Shown: positions 35,072-43,778, counted from the stretch's first letter. The stretch: 64,000 bases of DNA from Paracoccus saliphilus (GCF_028553805.1 NZ_CP067140.1:2046001-2110000), one strand, 5' to 3'. Program-made: numbers and translations. The notes: generated from the sequence alone by a model not told the origin.

Positions 35072-36611
35072 CCGTGCCCCGTGGGCGTCCGATGCCGCCG
35101 CAGCATGTGGTGAAGATTGGGCACCGGATGATGATCCCCGGCAAGATGCCTATGACCCGATAGACCCGCAGGAAACCGATCCCCCGTCCCGTGGCGCATT
35201 TTATGGTGCACAGGTCAACACCGCCGAAGAAATTACCGACGCCAGCTTGGCGGAAGAACTCGGCATACGGGAATGGGACGAAAACGCCAGATATGTGGCG
35301 GATTGGGACTGCTGGCTGTTTTGGGACGGTTCCCGATGGGTCAGAGCCCCCTTCGTCGTGGCTATTGCCCGTGTTCGGGATTTCCTCAAGGTCAAGGCAG
35401 CAGAGATAAGGGCAGATGCGGTCGGCGACAACACACGCAAGGCCGATAAGCTGGTGCGGGAACTGCGCTCACATCGGACGACAACAGCCGTTTACAATAT
35501 GGCCCGCTCGAATTGGTCGAGCATCGCCAGCCAGGACGCCTTTGACAGCGATCACCTGCTATTGGGCACGCCGGGCGGCACGGTGGATCTGAAAACCGGC
35601 ATTCTGCGGGCAGCGATGCGGTCAGATATGATCACGAAGTCGACAGCCGTTACCCCGGCCCCGAAAGGCACACATGCGCCGATCTGGACCCGATTTCTGG
35701 AGTCCACATTCCCCGATGACAATGGCGATCCTGACCGGGAATTGATTTCGTTCATGCAGCGCGCAGCCGGGTATGCCATCACGGGACTGACGGAAGAACA
35801 CAAGTTGCTGTTCCTCTACGGCAGGGGCCGCAACGGCAAAGGAACATTCGTCAATACACTTGTAAGCATCTGCGCCGAATACGGACTCACGGTCGGTTCC
35901 GATATTTTCGTCCAGCAACAGTTCCAACGGCATAGAGAGTCTATTGCGCAGCTGCACGGTCGCCGCCTTGTCGCGGCCAACGAATTGCCCAAAGGCGCAA
36001 CATGGAATGATGACATTCTCAAGTCTCTAACTGGCGGTGACGAGATCAGCGCCAACTTTATGAGGCAAAACTCTTTTACCTTCCGACCACAGTCGACCTT
36101 GTTCATCAGCGGCAATAATCGGCCTGCCTTCAAGGGCGTCGATACTGCGATGCGGGAGCGGTTCCTGCTGGTCCCCTTTCGGGCAACCTTCCTCGCCAAC
36201 AGCGGAAAGCAGGATCCGAGACTACAGGACAAGCTGCGCGCCGAATGGCCTGCAATACTGCGCTGGGCCATTGATGGGGCCGTGGAGTGGCGGCGTCAGG
36301 GTCTGAACCCACCCCAGGTCGTGAAACAAGCCAGCGCCGAATACATGGATGACGAAGACGCAGTCGCAAACTTCATCTCCGAATACCTAGTGCCGGACCC
36401 CGACGCCAAGACGGCCACCAGTGAAATCTACCCTGCGTTCAGGACGTGGCGTGAAGCGCAAGGCGCTAAGCAATGGACGCAGACAGCCATGACCCGTGCG
36501 CTCGGCGAAGAAGGCAACGTCGAAGTGAAGCGGACGCGTCCGTCGAGCCGTGACAACCCTACATCATGTGTCATCGGATTTCGCCTGAAAACGGGAGCAA
36601 CTTTCCCATGA
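35064..36611 (+). CDS. SF3 helicase / P4-type phage primase C-terminal protein
   Basis: Replication ATPase (515 aa). After an acidic N-terminus there is a D5_N-like region (about 55-235), then an SF3 helicase core: Walker A GRGRNGKGT (253-261, Lys259), Walker B-like RRLVAANELPKG (300-311), sensor 1 TLFISGNNRP (345-354) and arginine finger RERFLLVPF (364-372). A winged-helix-like C-terminus follows. The archaeo-eukaryotic primase domain that often precedes this core in P4 alpha-like proteins is not evident. It should unwind DNA at an element origin, probably the inverted repeat just downstream. Confidence 0.9.
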   Translation: MTDRAPWASDAAAACGEDWAPDDDPRQDAYDPIDPQETDPPSRGAFYGAQVNTAEEITDASLAEELGIREWDENARYVADWDCWLFWDGSRWVRAPFVVAIARVRDFLKVKAAEIRADAVGDNTRKADKLVRELRSHRTTTAVYNMARSNWSSIASQDAFDSDHLLLGTPGGTVDLKTGILRAAMRSDMITKSTAVTPAPKGTHAPIWTRFLESTFPDDNGDPDRELISFMQRAAGYAITGLTEEHKLLFLYGRGRNGKGTFVNTLVSICAEYGLTVGSDIFVQQQFQRHRESIAQLHGRRLVAANELPKGATWNDDILKSLTGGDEISANFMRQNSFTFRPQSTLFISGNNRPAFKGVDTAMRERFLLVPFRATFLANSGKQDPRLQDKLRAEWPAILRWAIDGAVEWRRQGLNPPQVVKQASAEYMDDEDAVANFISEYLVPDPDAKTATSEIYPAFRTWREAQGAKQWTQTAMTRALGEEGNVEVKRTRPSSRDNPTSCVIGFRLKTGATFP

Positions 36612-36939
36612 TACCCATCCTTGTAGCACTTGTAGCACTTTCTCCCTCTATCACCCGTCTAAGGGTTTTCAGGGTTTTTTACGTGTGCGCACGCGCGAAA
36701 ACAAAACGCATGACGGGTGATAAAGGGGAAAAGTGCTACAAGTGCTACACGCACCCTACCGGTCAGGTTTTCCATGGCCGTTTCACGTCACCTCATGGCG
36801 TCATCCCTAGCCGAGCCGACCGGCCTTTCGCCAAGGAGGTTCGGAGTGGTCAGCGGGTCCTTCTGGGGACCGTCAATGCGGGTATCGCAGCGCCGCGCCA
36901 TTTCAGTCGCTTCAAAAACACTATAGGGGGGCCGCTGCC
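36612..36939. other. Non-coding region with large inverted repeat, candidate replication origin
   Basis: 328 bp with no convincing gene. It contains a 38-bp inverted repeat: 36622-36659 and 36712-36749, about three mismatches, each arm bearing two direct copies of TGTAGCACT at its outer end. The 52-bp centre is AT-richer with a GTGCGCAC palindrome. Position behind a helicase gene and the iteron-like repeats suggest an origin; a bidirectional terminator or packaging site is possible. Confidence 0.6.
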
Positions 36940-37404
36940 ATGAGCGCTGGTGATACATGTTCGGCGCAGGAATTGGCTGACATGCTGGGCATCAGCGACC
37001 GCAAGGTTCGGGAACATGCCGCCGCAGGCCATATCGTAAAGGTTTCGACCGGCAAGTATGCGAGGGTCGAGTCCGTGCGGACCTATTGCGAGCATTTGCG
37101 CATGGCGGCAGCGGGCCGGGGCGATCAGGAATCGGCGCTGGACCTGTCCCGCGAACGCGCCCGGCTGGCCTCGGAGCAGGCCGACGCCCAGGCCATTAAG
37201 AACGCCGCGCTGCGCGGTGAACTGGTCAAGGCCGTAGAAGTCGAGCGCGAGTGGCAGGACGTTTTGCGGTCGGTCCGGTCTGGCGTTCTAGCGGTCCCTT
37301 CGCGTGCCCGGCAAAAACTGGCGCACCTGACCCCGCATGATGTTGAAGCCATTGACGCGGAACTGCGCCGGGCGCTGGAAAGGCTTGCGGAGGCCGCAGA
37401 ATGA
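36940..37404 (+). CDS. Terminase small subunit (Nu1-like)
   Basis: 154-aa DNA-recognition subunit of the packaging terminase. The N-terminal winged HTH (CSAQELADMLGISDRKVREHAAAGHIVKVS) resembles lambda Nu1; the middle is a charged helix (DLSRERARLASEQADAQAIKNAALRGELV) and the C-terminus contacts the large subunit. GGGGGG precedes the ATG. It overlaps terL by ATGA. It would choose the element's own packaging site, keeping packaging independent of the helper phage. Confidence 0.83.
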   Translation: MSAGDTCSAQELADMLGISDRKVREHAAAGHIVKVSTGKYARVESVRTYCEHLRMAAAGRGDQESALDLSRERARLASEQADAQAIKNAALRGELVKAVEVEREWQDVLRSVRSGVLAVPSRARQKLAHLTPHDVEAIDAELRRALERLAEAAE

Positions 37405-39173
37405 ATATCGCCGAGATCCGCCGCAATGCCCTGCGCGCCCTGATCCCGCCGCCCCGGCTTCGCCTGTCGGAATGGATTGAGTCGCACGTTCATTTGCCCG
37501 AGGGTGTGTCGAGTCTGCCCGGCCCGGTCAGTCTGTGGCCGCCGCAGGTCGAGATTGCGGACGCCATCGGGGATCCCACCATCGAGCGTGTGACGCTGGT
37601 CAAGCCGGTCCGCGTCGGGTTCACCACCTTGCTGACTGGCGCGCTGGCCGGATATGTAGCTAACGACCCGGCACCGATCCTCGCCTTGCTTCCCACGGAA
37701 TCGGATTGCCGCGATTACATCGTCAGCGATGTTGAACCGATCTTTTCAGCCTCGCCCTCTCTGGCGGGACTGCTGGACGATGACGGCGGCGAAGGTGGGC
37801 GCAACACGCTGCTATCCCGCCGCTTCCCCGGCGGCAGTCTCAAGGTTGTTGCCGCCCGCGCGCCCCGAAACCTGCGCCGCCACAACGTCCGCGTCCTGCT
37901 GATAGACGAGGCGGACGGAATGGAAATCACAGCGGAAGGCAACCCGCTGGTGCTGGCCGAGCGGCGCACGCTAAGTTTCGCGGACCGCAAGATCATCACC
38001 GGGTCAACGCCGGTCTTTGAGGACACAAGCCATGTCCTGCGCGCCTATGCGGCCAGCGATCAGCGAATCTATGAAGTTCCGTGCCCCGAGTGCGGCGATT
38101 TCCACGAAATCACGTGGAAAGATATTCAGTGGCCCGAGGGCGAGCCGGAGCGCGCGCATTACGTCTGCCCGCATTGCGGGTGCGTGATTGATGAGCGTCA
38201 TAAGCCCGGCATGGTCGCGAAAGGCCGATGGCGGGCGCAGCGTCCCGAGGTGAAGGGCCATGCCGGGTTTAGAATGAATGCGCTGATCTCCACGCTGGCA
38301 AATGCATCTTGGGCCAAGCTGGCGACCGAATTCGTGACCGCGAAGGGCGATCCAACCACGCTGCAAACCTTTGTGAATACGATTTTGGCGCAGGGCTGGA
38401 AGGTCGATGCCGAGGAAGTCGATGACGTGGCCCTTGCAAACGGAGCGGAACGGTTCGGGCTGGATGCCATCCCAGAAGCCGTCCTGGTCATCACCGCCGG
38501 AATCGACGTCCAGCGTGACCGCCTAGAAATGACCCTACTTGGCTGGGCCGAGGACGGCAGCCTGTTCGCGCTTGCGCATGAAATCATCCCCGGCGATCCG
38601 GCGGACGACACGACATGGGCCGAACTGGACACCGTGCTGCGGACCCGCTGGCCCCATCCCTGTGGCGCTAAAATCGGCATCGACGCGGCAGTCATTGACG
38701 CGGGCGATGGCGTAACCATGGAGCGGGTTGTGTCCTTCTGTGCGCCCCGTGCCAGCCGCAAGATCATGGCGGGTAAAGGCGTTGCAGGAGCGCGCCCATG
38801 GATCGAGCGCAGCAAGAGCAAGACGGCGAAGGGCCGCTTATGGCTGCTGGGCGTAGACGGAATCAAGACGCACGTCCTGGGCCTGCTGGCGAAGGTGGGG
38901 GCGGTCAGGTTTAGCGACGACCTGCCCGGCGAGTGGTTCGCGCAGGTGGCATCGGAGCGGCTTGTAGTCCGTTATGTGAAAGGAATGCCCGTCCGTCGGT
39001 TCGAGCGCATTCCCGGTCGGCGAGCCGAGTCGTTAGATTGCATGGTTTATGCCATCGCAGCGCGTCAGGTGATGCGCGTGGATTGGATTGAGCGAGCAGA
39101 TCAGCTGCGGCGCGGTGTTCTCGACGCCGCGCCGAAAGCCAAGGCCCTGATTAAATCAAACTGGATGCGCTGA
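37401..39173 (+). CDS. Terminase large subunit, GpA family
   Basis: Packaging motor ATPase and nuclease (590 aa), lambda GpA type. Deviant Walker A KPVRVGFTT (about 73-81), Walker B VLLIDEADG (about 166-174), a zinc ribbon CPECG...CPHCG (about 226-260) and an RNase H-like nuclease with GIDVQRDRLEMTLLG and KIGIDAAVIDAGDG. Full-length and undisrupted. GpA enzymes cut at cos sites, so the element probably packages between cos ends; I cannot place its cos. Confidence 0.93.
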   Translation: MNIAEIRRNALRALIPPPRLRLSEWIESHVHLPEGVSSLPGPVSLWPPQVEIADAIGDPTIERVTLVKPVRVGFTTLLTGALAGYVANDPAPILALLPTESDCRDYIVSDVEPIFSASPSLAGLLDDDGGEGGRNTLLSRRFPGGSLKVVAARAPRNLRRHNVRVLLIDEADGMEITAEGNPLVLAERRTLSFADRKIITGSTPVFEDTSHVLRAYAASDQRIYEVPCPECGDFHEITWKDIQWPEGEPERAHYVCPHCGCVIDERHKPGMVAKGRWRAQRPEVKGHAGFRMNALISTLANASWAKLATEFVTAKGDPTTLQTFVNTILAQGWKVDAEEVDDVALANGAERFGLDAIPEAVLVITAGIDVQRDRLEMTLLGWAEDGSLFALAHEIIPGDPADDTTWAELDTVLRTRWPHPCGAKIGIDAAVIDAGDGVTMERVVSFCAPRASRKIMAGKGVAGARPWIERSKSKTAKGRLWLLGVDGIKTHVLGLLAKVGAVRFSDDLPGEWFAQVASERLVVRYVKGMPVRRFERIPGRRAESLDCMVYAIAARQVMRVDWIERADQLRRGVLDAAPKAKALIKSNWMR

Positions 39174-39357
39174 TCCGGCGCAGTGCCGCTAGACCCATGG
39201 TGAGCCGGGGATCGTCGCCCGGCTCTATCGCCCGGCCCATCAGTTCCAGCACCCGGTCTAGATCCCCGGCGGCGCGGGCCGATTCGAGGAAAGCGAGTTG
39301 CGCGGTAGTCTCTGCGGTTAGCGCGGCGTCTTCGGCGGCGACTTCTTCGGCGGTCAT
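39151..39357 (-). CDS. Small minus-strand hypothetical protein
   Basis: 68-aa helical, acidic protein (TAEEVAAEDAALTAETTAQLAFLESARAAGDLDRVLELMG). It is the only element gene on the minus strand and overlaps the 3' end of terL by 23 bp. AAGGAG lies 6 bp before ATG 39357, which argues it is real; a Met two codons earlier lacks spacing. No family recognised. It is divergent from the gene at 39570 across a region with palindromes. Confidence 0.5.
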   Translation of the reverse strand: MTAEEVAAEDAALTAETTAQLAFLESARAAGDLDRVLELMGRAIEPGDDPRLTMGLAALRRISASSLI

Positions 39358-39441
39358 TGGCATCTCCTTTTCTAGCCGCCGCCATCATTTCTCAATTAAC
39401 ACATTGATTCAACACGTTTTTTGTTGACGTTTTGCAAATGC

Positions 39442-39458
39442 GTTTGCGTTCCGCAAAC
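39442..39458. promoter_or_regulatory. Perfect palindrome between the two divergent element genes
   Basis: GTTTGCgttccGCAAAC, with a nearby half copy TTTTGCAAATG. It sits in the divergent spacer 39358-39569 and could be an operator for the minus-strand gene or a cos-region element. Function not shown. Confidence 0.5.
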
Positions 39459-39496
39459 AGACAATCCTTTTCTAGGCCGGATACATCGCCTTTACT

Positions 39497-39549
39497 GGGG
39501 TCACTTGACACCAATTGTGGCGGCGGGTATGTTGGGGTCAAATGAACCC
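39497..39549 (+). promoter_or_regulatory. Operator-promoter cassette 2 of the element
   Basis: Consensus promoter TTGACA (39505-39510), 17-bp spacer, TATGTT (39528-39533), framed by GGGGTCACTTGAC (39497-39509) / GTCAAATGAACCC (39537-39549). Layout and half-sites match cassette 1 at 34455-34504. It drives the unknown gene at 39570. Confidence 0.78.
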
Positions 39550-39569
39550 GCAACCCAAGGGGACTCGAG

Positions 39570-40127
39570 ATGACCTTCCTGCCGCGCCGCCATTTCCTTG
39601 CGATTTCCGGTTTGAACGAAAATTTGTTCAAGACGCTTGCGCGCAGGCATCAGGTGCCGCGCGTCAATGCATCCACGCGTGATTTGGGCATTGGCCTGAC
39701 GGACGATGAACGGAATCAATACGAAGCCGCGCGCGACGCTTCTGGATACCTGCCCGTCGAGGCCATCATGGCAGCCACGGCGGACGGTTTTGTCAGTTCG
39801 GCCTCCATGGACCGCGATGTCGCTAAGGCATTTATCGAAGGCAACCCGCAGGCGATGCGGGAAGCTATCGAGATCTTCGAGAGGGGCGAGGATGTTTGGC
39901 TGGCGGCATATACTGATGTTGACATCGGGAATGATGAGCCTTTGGCGGCTGTCCCATTTGCGAAGGCTGGCGGCTTGGCCAAGATCACGTCGGAGATAAC
40001 GAACGGATGGAAAGACGATAACAGAGAAGGCCGCACCCTTGCCCTTCTCAATTTGACGCCCATTCTTCGCAGGGCGAGGAAAGCAGCCGATGACCTTGGC
40101 CTGAACGGCAGCTTTCTGGCGCGGTGA
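39570..40127 (+). CDS. Hypothetical protein of the element, own regulated promoter
   Basis: 185-aa protein of no family I recognise. N-terminus HFLAISGLNENLFKTLARRHQVPRVNAS looks like an HTH-type helix pair (MerR/RHH-like possibility); the rest is helical and soluble, ending LLNLTPILRRARKAADDLGLNGSFLAR. AAGGGG precedes ATG 39570. It sits between terminase and portal, where structural genes are usually uninterrupted, and has a dedicated promoter identical in design to cassette 1. It may be a regulator or a cargo (helper interference) gene; neither is shown. Confidence 0.65.
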   Translation: MTFLPRRHFLAISGLNENLFKTLARRHQVPRVNASTRDLGIGLTDDERNQYEAARDASGYLPVEAIMAATADGFVSSASMDRDVAKAFIEGNPQAMREAIEIFERGEDVWLAAYTDVDIGNDEPLAAVPFAKAGGLAKITSEITNGWKDDNREGRTLALLNLTPILRRARKAADDLGLNGSFLAR

Positions 40128-41455
40128 TCACGATGTTTACCGCCCTCTCCCGTTTCCTGACCCGCACCCGACCGGCCCCGGCTGTCACCCGAGCCGTGAA
40201 TGCTGCATCGGATAACTGGCCCGACGATCCTCGCGGCGTATCGGGTGCGGCTGATATTCGGGGCGCGGGGCAGACCGTGGCGCAGCGCGTGGCGGGCCTC
40301 TACATGAACGACAGCGTCGTTCGGTCAGCCGTCAATCTGCTGGTTTCGCAGATTGTTGGCAGCGGCGTTCGGTTGAATACGGATGATTCCGATCTCGACT
40401 TCCGGTTCAACACAGCACGACTGGACCCCTCGCGGCAAATGAGCGCGACGGCAATCCAGCGCGCGGCAATCCGCTCCCATGCCATCGCTGGCGAAATTCT
40501 GGGGCTGCATCGCGTTGTGTCGGGCCAGTACGCATTCCAGATCCTTGACCCGGAACAACTCGACCGGTCGAAGAATGAACCGCGCAATGATGGCGGCGCA
40601 ATCATCAGCGGCGTGGAACGAGACGGGCGCGGCGTCATTACCGGATATTGGATCCTTCCGAACGCACCTGGCGACCCCTTCGCTACGGTCACCGCTTCCC
40701 AGCGGTTCGACGCGGACGACGTGGTGCACGTCTATGAATCGGAATTCCCAGGTCAGGTCCGGGGCATTAGCCCGCTGGTGGCGGTGTTGCCCGTATTGAA
40801 CAACGCCAGCATTGCGATTGAGGCACGGCTAAAGCAATTGCAGGTCAGCGCCCTGCTGACAGCTATTTTCACCAGCACGGACGGCACCGACGCCTTTGAT
40901 GGGGAAATCAATCCATCTCTGGAACCGGGGGCAATTATCCGGGCACGTCCCGGTGAGACGGTGGAAACGGTGCGCGGCCCCGAAAGCCCCGATTTCGATG
41001 CCTTCATGAAGATCCTTTACCGCCAAATCGCCGCCGCCATCGGCGTGACTTATGAAGACCTGATCGGGGATCTGGAAGGCGTCAACTATTCGTCATTCCG
41101 GGGTGGTGCCCTGACCGCTCGCAGGAAGGCCGAGGCTACCCGCAAGGTGCTGCTGATCGAAGGGCTACTGGTTCCGGTGTTCCGCCGCTGGCATGGCATC
41201 GAACGGCTGGCCGGTCGCACTGCTGGCGGCATCATCACCCCCGGATGGATCGAGCCAAGTTGGCCCCAGGTCGACCCGATGAAAGAAGCTAACGCGGAAA
41301 TCGCATTGCTTGACGCCGGGCTGAAATCCCGCCGCGAGATTATCGCCGCCCGAGGCCGCGACCCTGAAACGGTCATGGATGAGATCGCCGCAGACACGAA
41401 CCGCCCCAGCGGCGGAACGGCTGGCCCTACCCCCATGGAGGAAACCGATGACTGA
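40124..41455 (+). CDS. Phage portal protein (lambda GpB family)
   Basis: Portal subunit (443 aa) forming the dodecameric gate of the capsid. Lambda-family features are LYMNDSVVRSAVNLLVSQIVGSGVRLN, HAIAGEILGLHR, VVHVYESEFPGQVRGISPL and AIGVTYEDLIGDLEGVNYSSFRGGAL near residue 300-330. The start is GTG 40124, overlapping the previous stop, or ATG 40133. It overlaps the protease-capsid gene by 8 bp. Confidence 0.92.
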   Translation: MITMFTALSRFLTRTRPAPAVTRAVNAASDNWPDDPRGVSGAADIRGAGQTVAQRVAGLYMNDSVVRSAVNLLVSQIVGSGVRLNTDDSDLDFRFNTARLDPSRQMSATAIQRAAIRSHAIAGEILGLHRVVSGQYAFQILDPEQLDRSKNEPRNDGGAIISGVERDGRGVITGYWILPNAPGDPFATVTASQRFDADDVVHVYESEFPGQVRGISPLVAVLPVLNNASIAIEARLKQLQVSALLTAIFTSTDGTDAFDGEINPSLEPGAIIRARPGETVETVRGPESPDFDAFMKILYRQIAAAIGVTYEDLIGDLEGVNYSSFRGGALTARRKAEATRKVLLIEGLLVPVFRRWHGIERLAGRTAGGIITPGWIEPSWPQVDPMKEANAEIALLDAGLKSRREIIAARGRDPETVMDEIAADTNRPSGGTAGPTPMEETDD

Positions 41456-43241
41456 ACCGATCCGCCGGTTCCAGGCGCAAGCCCGACCGAACAGCTATGA
41501 CCCGGAAAGCCGGACCTTTACGGTCGTGGTCGCCACCGATGCACCGGTCGAACGGGGCTCGCATATCGAAGTGCTGGATCTGGCCTCCTTCGGTGCAGAC
41601 GGCTGGCCGGAAAGCCTGCCCTTGCAAATGGATCATTCCCGCTCTGCCCGTGACACCGTGGGCACCCTCTCGAATTTCCGCACCGAACGCCTCGAGGGCG
41701 GCGTCACGGCCCTTATTGCCGACGGGAAACTGTCCAGCCGGGCCGACAATGAGGCAATCGCCGCGAACCTCGCCGACGGTGCCCAAACCGGCTTTTCCGT
41801 GTCCTTCACCGTGACCAAGTGGCGCAAGGACACGGACTCCGCAGGCCGGACCATCCGCCGCGCCCTCTCCGGCAAATTCATCGAAGGCAGTTTCGTGGTG
41901 AATCCTGCCGATCCCAATTCACGAATCCGAGGAAATCAGATGCCTGATCCAGTTCTTGAAACTACCGATACCACCGAGCCGACCCGCATGACGGCAGACC
42001 AGTTCGATACTGTCTGCCGGGCCGCTGGCGTGCCTGATAACGTCCGCGAAGTGCTGCGCGCCAGTGAAGCGGATGATAGTGATCGTATGCGCCTTGCATT
42101 GGCGTCCATCGAAGCCGGGCAAACCACGATCCGCACCGTGAACCGGGGGCACAACGATCAGACGCTGGATAACCCGGAAGTGCTGCGCAGCGCCGTCATT
42201 GGCTTCTACGATGCCCGCAACCGTGGAGAGGCTCCTACCGGCCAAGCTGCGGAAGTTTTCGCCCAGGGGGAACGCGCCCTGGCCGAACGGCTGTGCCGGA
42301 ACCACGGGATCAACACGCTTGGCTTGTCCGACGCCGAAGTTATCCGCCGGGCCGCGACGACCAGTGACTTTCCGATCATCGCTGGCGGCACCTTCAACCT
42401 GGCCATGCGCCGGGAAATGGAAGCTGCCGCCGCGCCCATCGCCGCATTGTTCGGTCGCGATACTGTCAGCACGTTCAACGCTGAAACGCGGGCACTGGCG
42501 GATTGGACGACTTTGGCCATAGCTGACCGGCTGGAAAATGGTCAGTACAAGCACAGCTTTGTCCATGAGTCCGGTGAAAAGGTCAGCGTTGCCGTTATCG
42601 GGGGCATTACCTCGAAATCGTATGAACTCACGATCAATGCCGGTTCCCGCCTCGGAAATGATGGCGTGCAATTCGGGAAACGCATGGCTGCCGAGATCGC
42701 CGACCGGCAGGTGGCATTCGTGGAACAGGCCAGCCATGCCGGGCCGACCATGTCGGACAACACTGCGGTATTCGACGCCAGCCGGGGCAACGTGAAAACG
42801 CTCACGCTGGACGGTTCTACGGAGGTTGCGCAAGTCATGGGCTTCCGCTCGGGAATGGCCAAGCGCAAAGGCGCGGGCGGCGTCATCATCGGCGTGTATC
42901 CCAGCCAGTGGCTTGTCCATTCCGATTTCGAGGAAACCGCCCTGCGGCTTCTTGCCCAGATTCAGGCGTCCGCCGTGGCTGACGTGAACCCTCTGGCAGG
43001 CAAGCTACAGGTGGTTGTGGAGCCTCGCCTCACCGATCCCGCGAAATCGTGGCTGGTCGCCGACCCCGCCCGCATGGACGGCGCTGTGCGGGTGTTCTTG
43101 CAGGGGCAAGAGGCCCCGTTCACCGATAGCCGCGTGAATTTCGATACCGATGCCGTCCAGTTCAAGATTCGTCACCCCTTCGGCTTGGGCTGGATGGAGT
43201 GGAGATCCTGGACGCGCCTTGACCACGCAACGGGCGCGTAA
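41448..43241 (+). CDS. Prohead protease / major capsid protein fusion
   Basis: 597-aa fusion. Residues about 1-160 are an HK97-type prohead protease with active-site His in LQMDHSRSARD and Ser in TGFSVSFTV; a linker/scaffold-like helical part (about 170-290) leads to an HK97-fold major capsid domain (about 300-597: FPIIAGGTFNLAMRREMEAAAAPIAALFG, VHSDFEETALRLLAQIQ, DAVQFKIRHPFGLGWMEW). Such fusions are known in some siphophages. It lets the element build its own capsid. Its start overlaps the portal gene by 8 bp. Confidence 0.9.
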   Translation: MTEPIRRFQAQARPNSYDPESRTFTVVVATDAPVERGSHIEVLDLASFGADGWPESLPLQMDHSRSARDTVGTLSNFRTERLEGGVTALIADGKLSSRADNEAIAANLADGAQTGFSVSFTVTKWRKDTDSAGRTIRRALSGKFIEGSFVVNPADPNSRIRGNQMPDPVLETTDTTEPTRMTADQFDTVCRAAGVPDNVREVLRASEADDSDRMRLALASIEAGQTTIRTVNRGHNDQTLDNPEVLRSAVIGFYDARNRGEAPTGQAAEVFAQGERALAERLCRNHGINTLGLSDAEVIRRAATTSDFPIIAGGTFNLAMRREMEAAAAPIAALFGRDTVSTFNAETRALADWTTLAIADRLENGQYKHSFVHESGEKVSVAVIGGITSKSYELTINAGSRLGNDGVQFGKRMAAEIADRQVAFVEQASHAGPTMSDNTAVFDASRGNVKTLTLDGSTEVAQVMGFRSGMAKRKGAGGVIIGVYPSQWLVHSDFEETALRLLAQIQASAVADVNPLAGKLQVVVEPRLTDPAKSWLVADPARMDGAVRVFLQGQEAPFTDSRVNFDTDAVQFKIRHPFGLGWMEWRSWTRLDHATGA

Positions 43242-43456
43242 TGGCCAGCGTGACTGAAATGCAGCAGCGCCTCGAGGCGCTGCTGGAGGCCCGAGATAGC
43301 GGCGCGCTGACCGTCAGGCATGGCGACAAGTCTGTCACCTATCGGTCTGACTCCGAAATGGCCGCTGCAATCGCCAGCCTCGAAGACCGGATCTCTGCGG
43401 CGCAGGGATTGCGCCCGAGCCGCATCATCTACCCCCGAACCAGCAAAGGTTACTGA
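43241..43456 (+). CDS. gpW-like head-tail joining protein
   Basis: 71-aa head completion protein with the lambda gpW pattern: MQQRLEALLEARDSGAL helix, VRHGDKSVTYRSDSEMAAAIASLEDRI and a basic tail ending RTSKGY. It would plug the portal and provide the surface for tail attachment. Its ATG overlaps the capsid stop by one base. Confidence 0.82.
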   Translation: MASVTEMQQRLEALLEARDSGALTVRHGDKSVTYRSDSEMAAAIASLEDRISAAQGLRPSRIIYPRTSKGY

Positions 43457-43457
43457 C

Positions 43458-43778
43458 ATGCGAAACTATGTTCAGAACGGAAGCACTATTGACCTCACAG
43501 CCCCGACCGGCGGCCTCGTTTCAGGGCAAGCTGCCCTTATTGGCGCACTGTTCGGCGTGGCCGCCACGGACGCCGCAGAAGGCCGGAAAGTTGCCGTTGC
43601 CGTGGAGGGTGTCTTTGACCTGCCCAAGGTAGCCGGGACCGGTCTGACGGAAGGCGTCAAAGCTTACTGGACCGGCACCGAAATCACCAGCACGGCTACA
43701 GGCAACACCCTGGTCGGCCACGTGGTCGAGGCCGCCGCAGCGGCGGCAACGGTCTGCCGCGTCCGGTTGAACAACTGA
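43458..43778 (+). CDS. DUF2190 head protein (decoration/stabilisation type)
   Basis: 106-aa Ala/Gly/Val-rich beta protein of the DUF2190 group commonly encoded beside HK97-type capsid genes and thought to decorate or stabilise heads. Features: NYVQNGSTIDLTAPTGGLVSGQA, GVFDLPKVAG, GHVVEAAAAAATVCRVRLNN. ATG 43458 lies just behind the gpW-like stop. It is the last morphogenesis gene; no tail gene follows. Confidence 0.8.
   Translation: MRNYVQNGSTIDLTAPTGGLVSGQAALIGALFGVAATDAAEGRKVAVAVEGVFDLPKVAGTGLTEGVKAYWTGTEITSTATGNTLVGHVVEAAAAAATVCRVRLNN

Noticed and set aside
36566..36943. A 125-codon frame across the gap between helicase and terS.
   Set aside because: It reads straight through the 38-bp inverted repeat and has no ribosome site or family resemblance; the region is better explained as non-coding.
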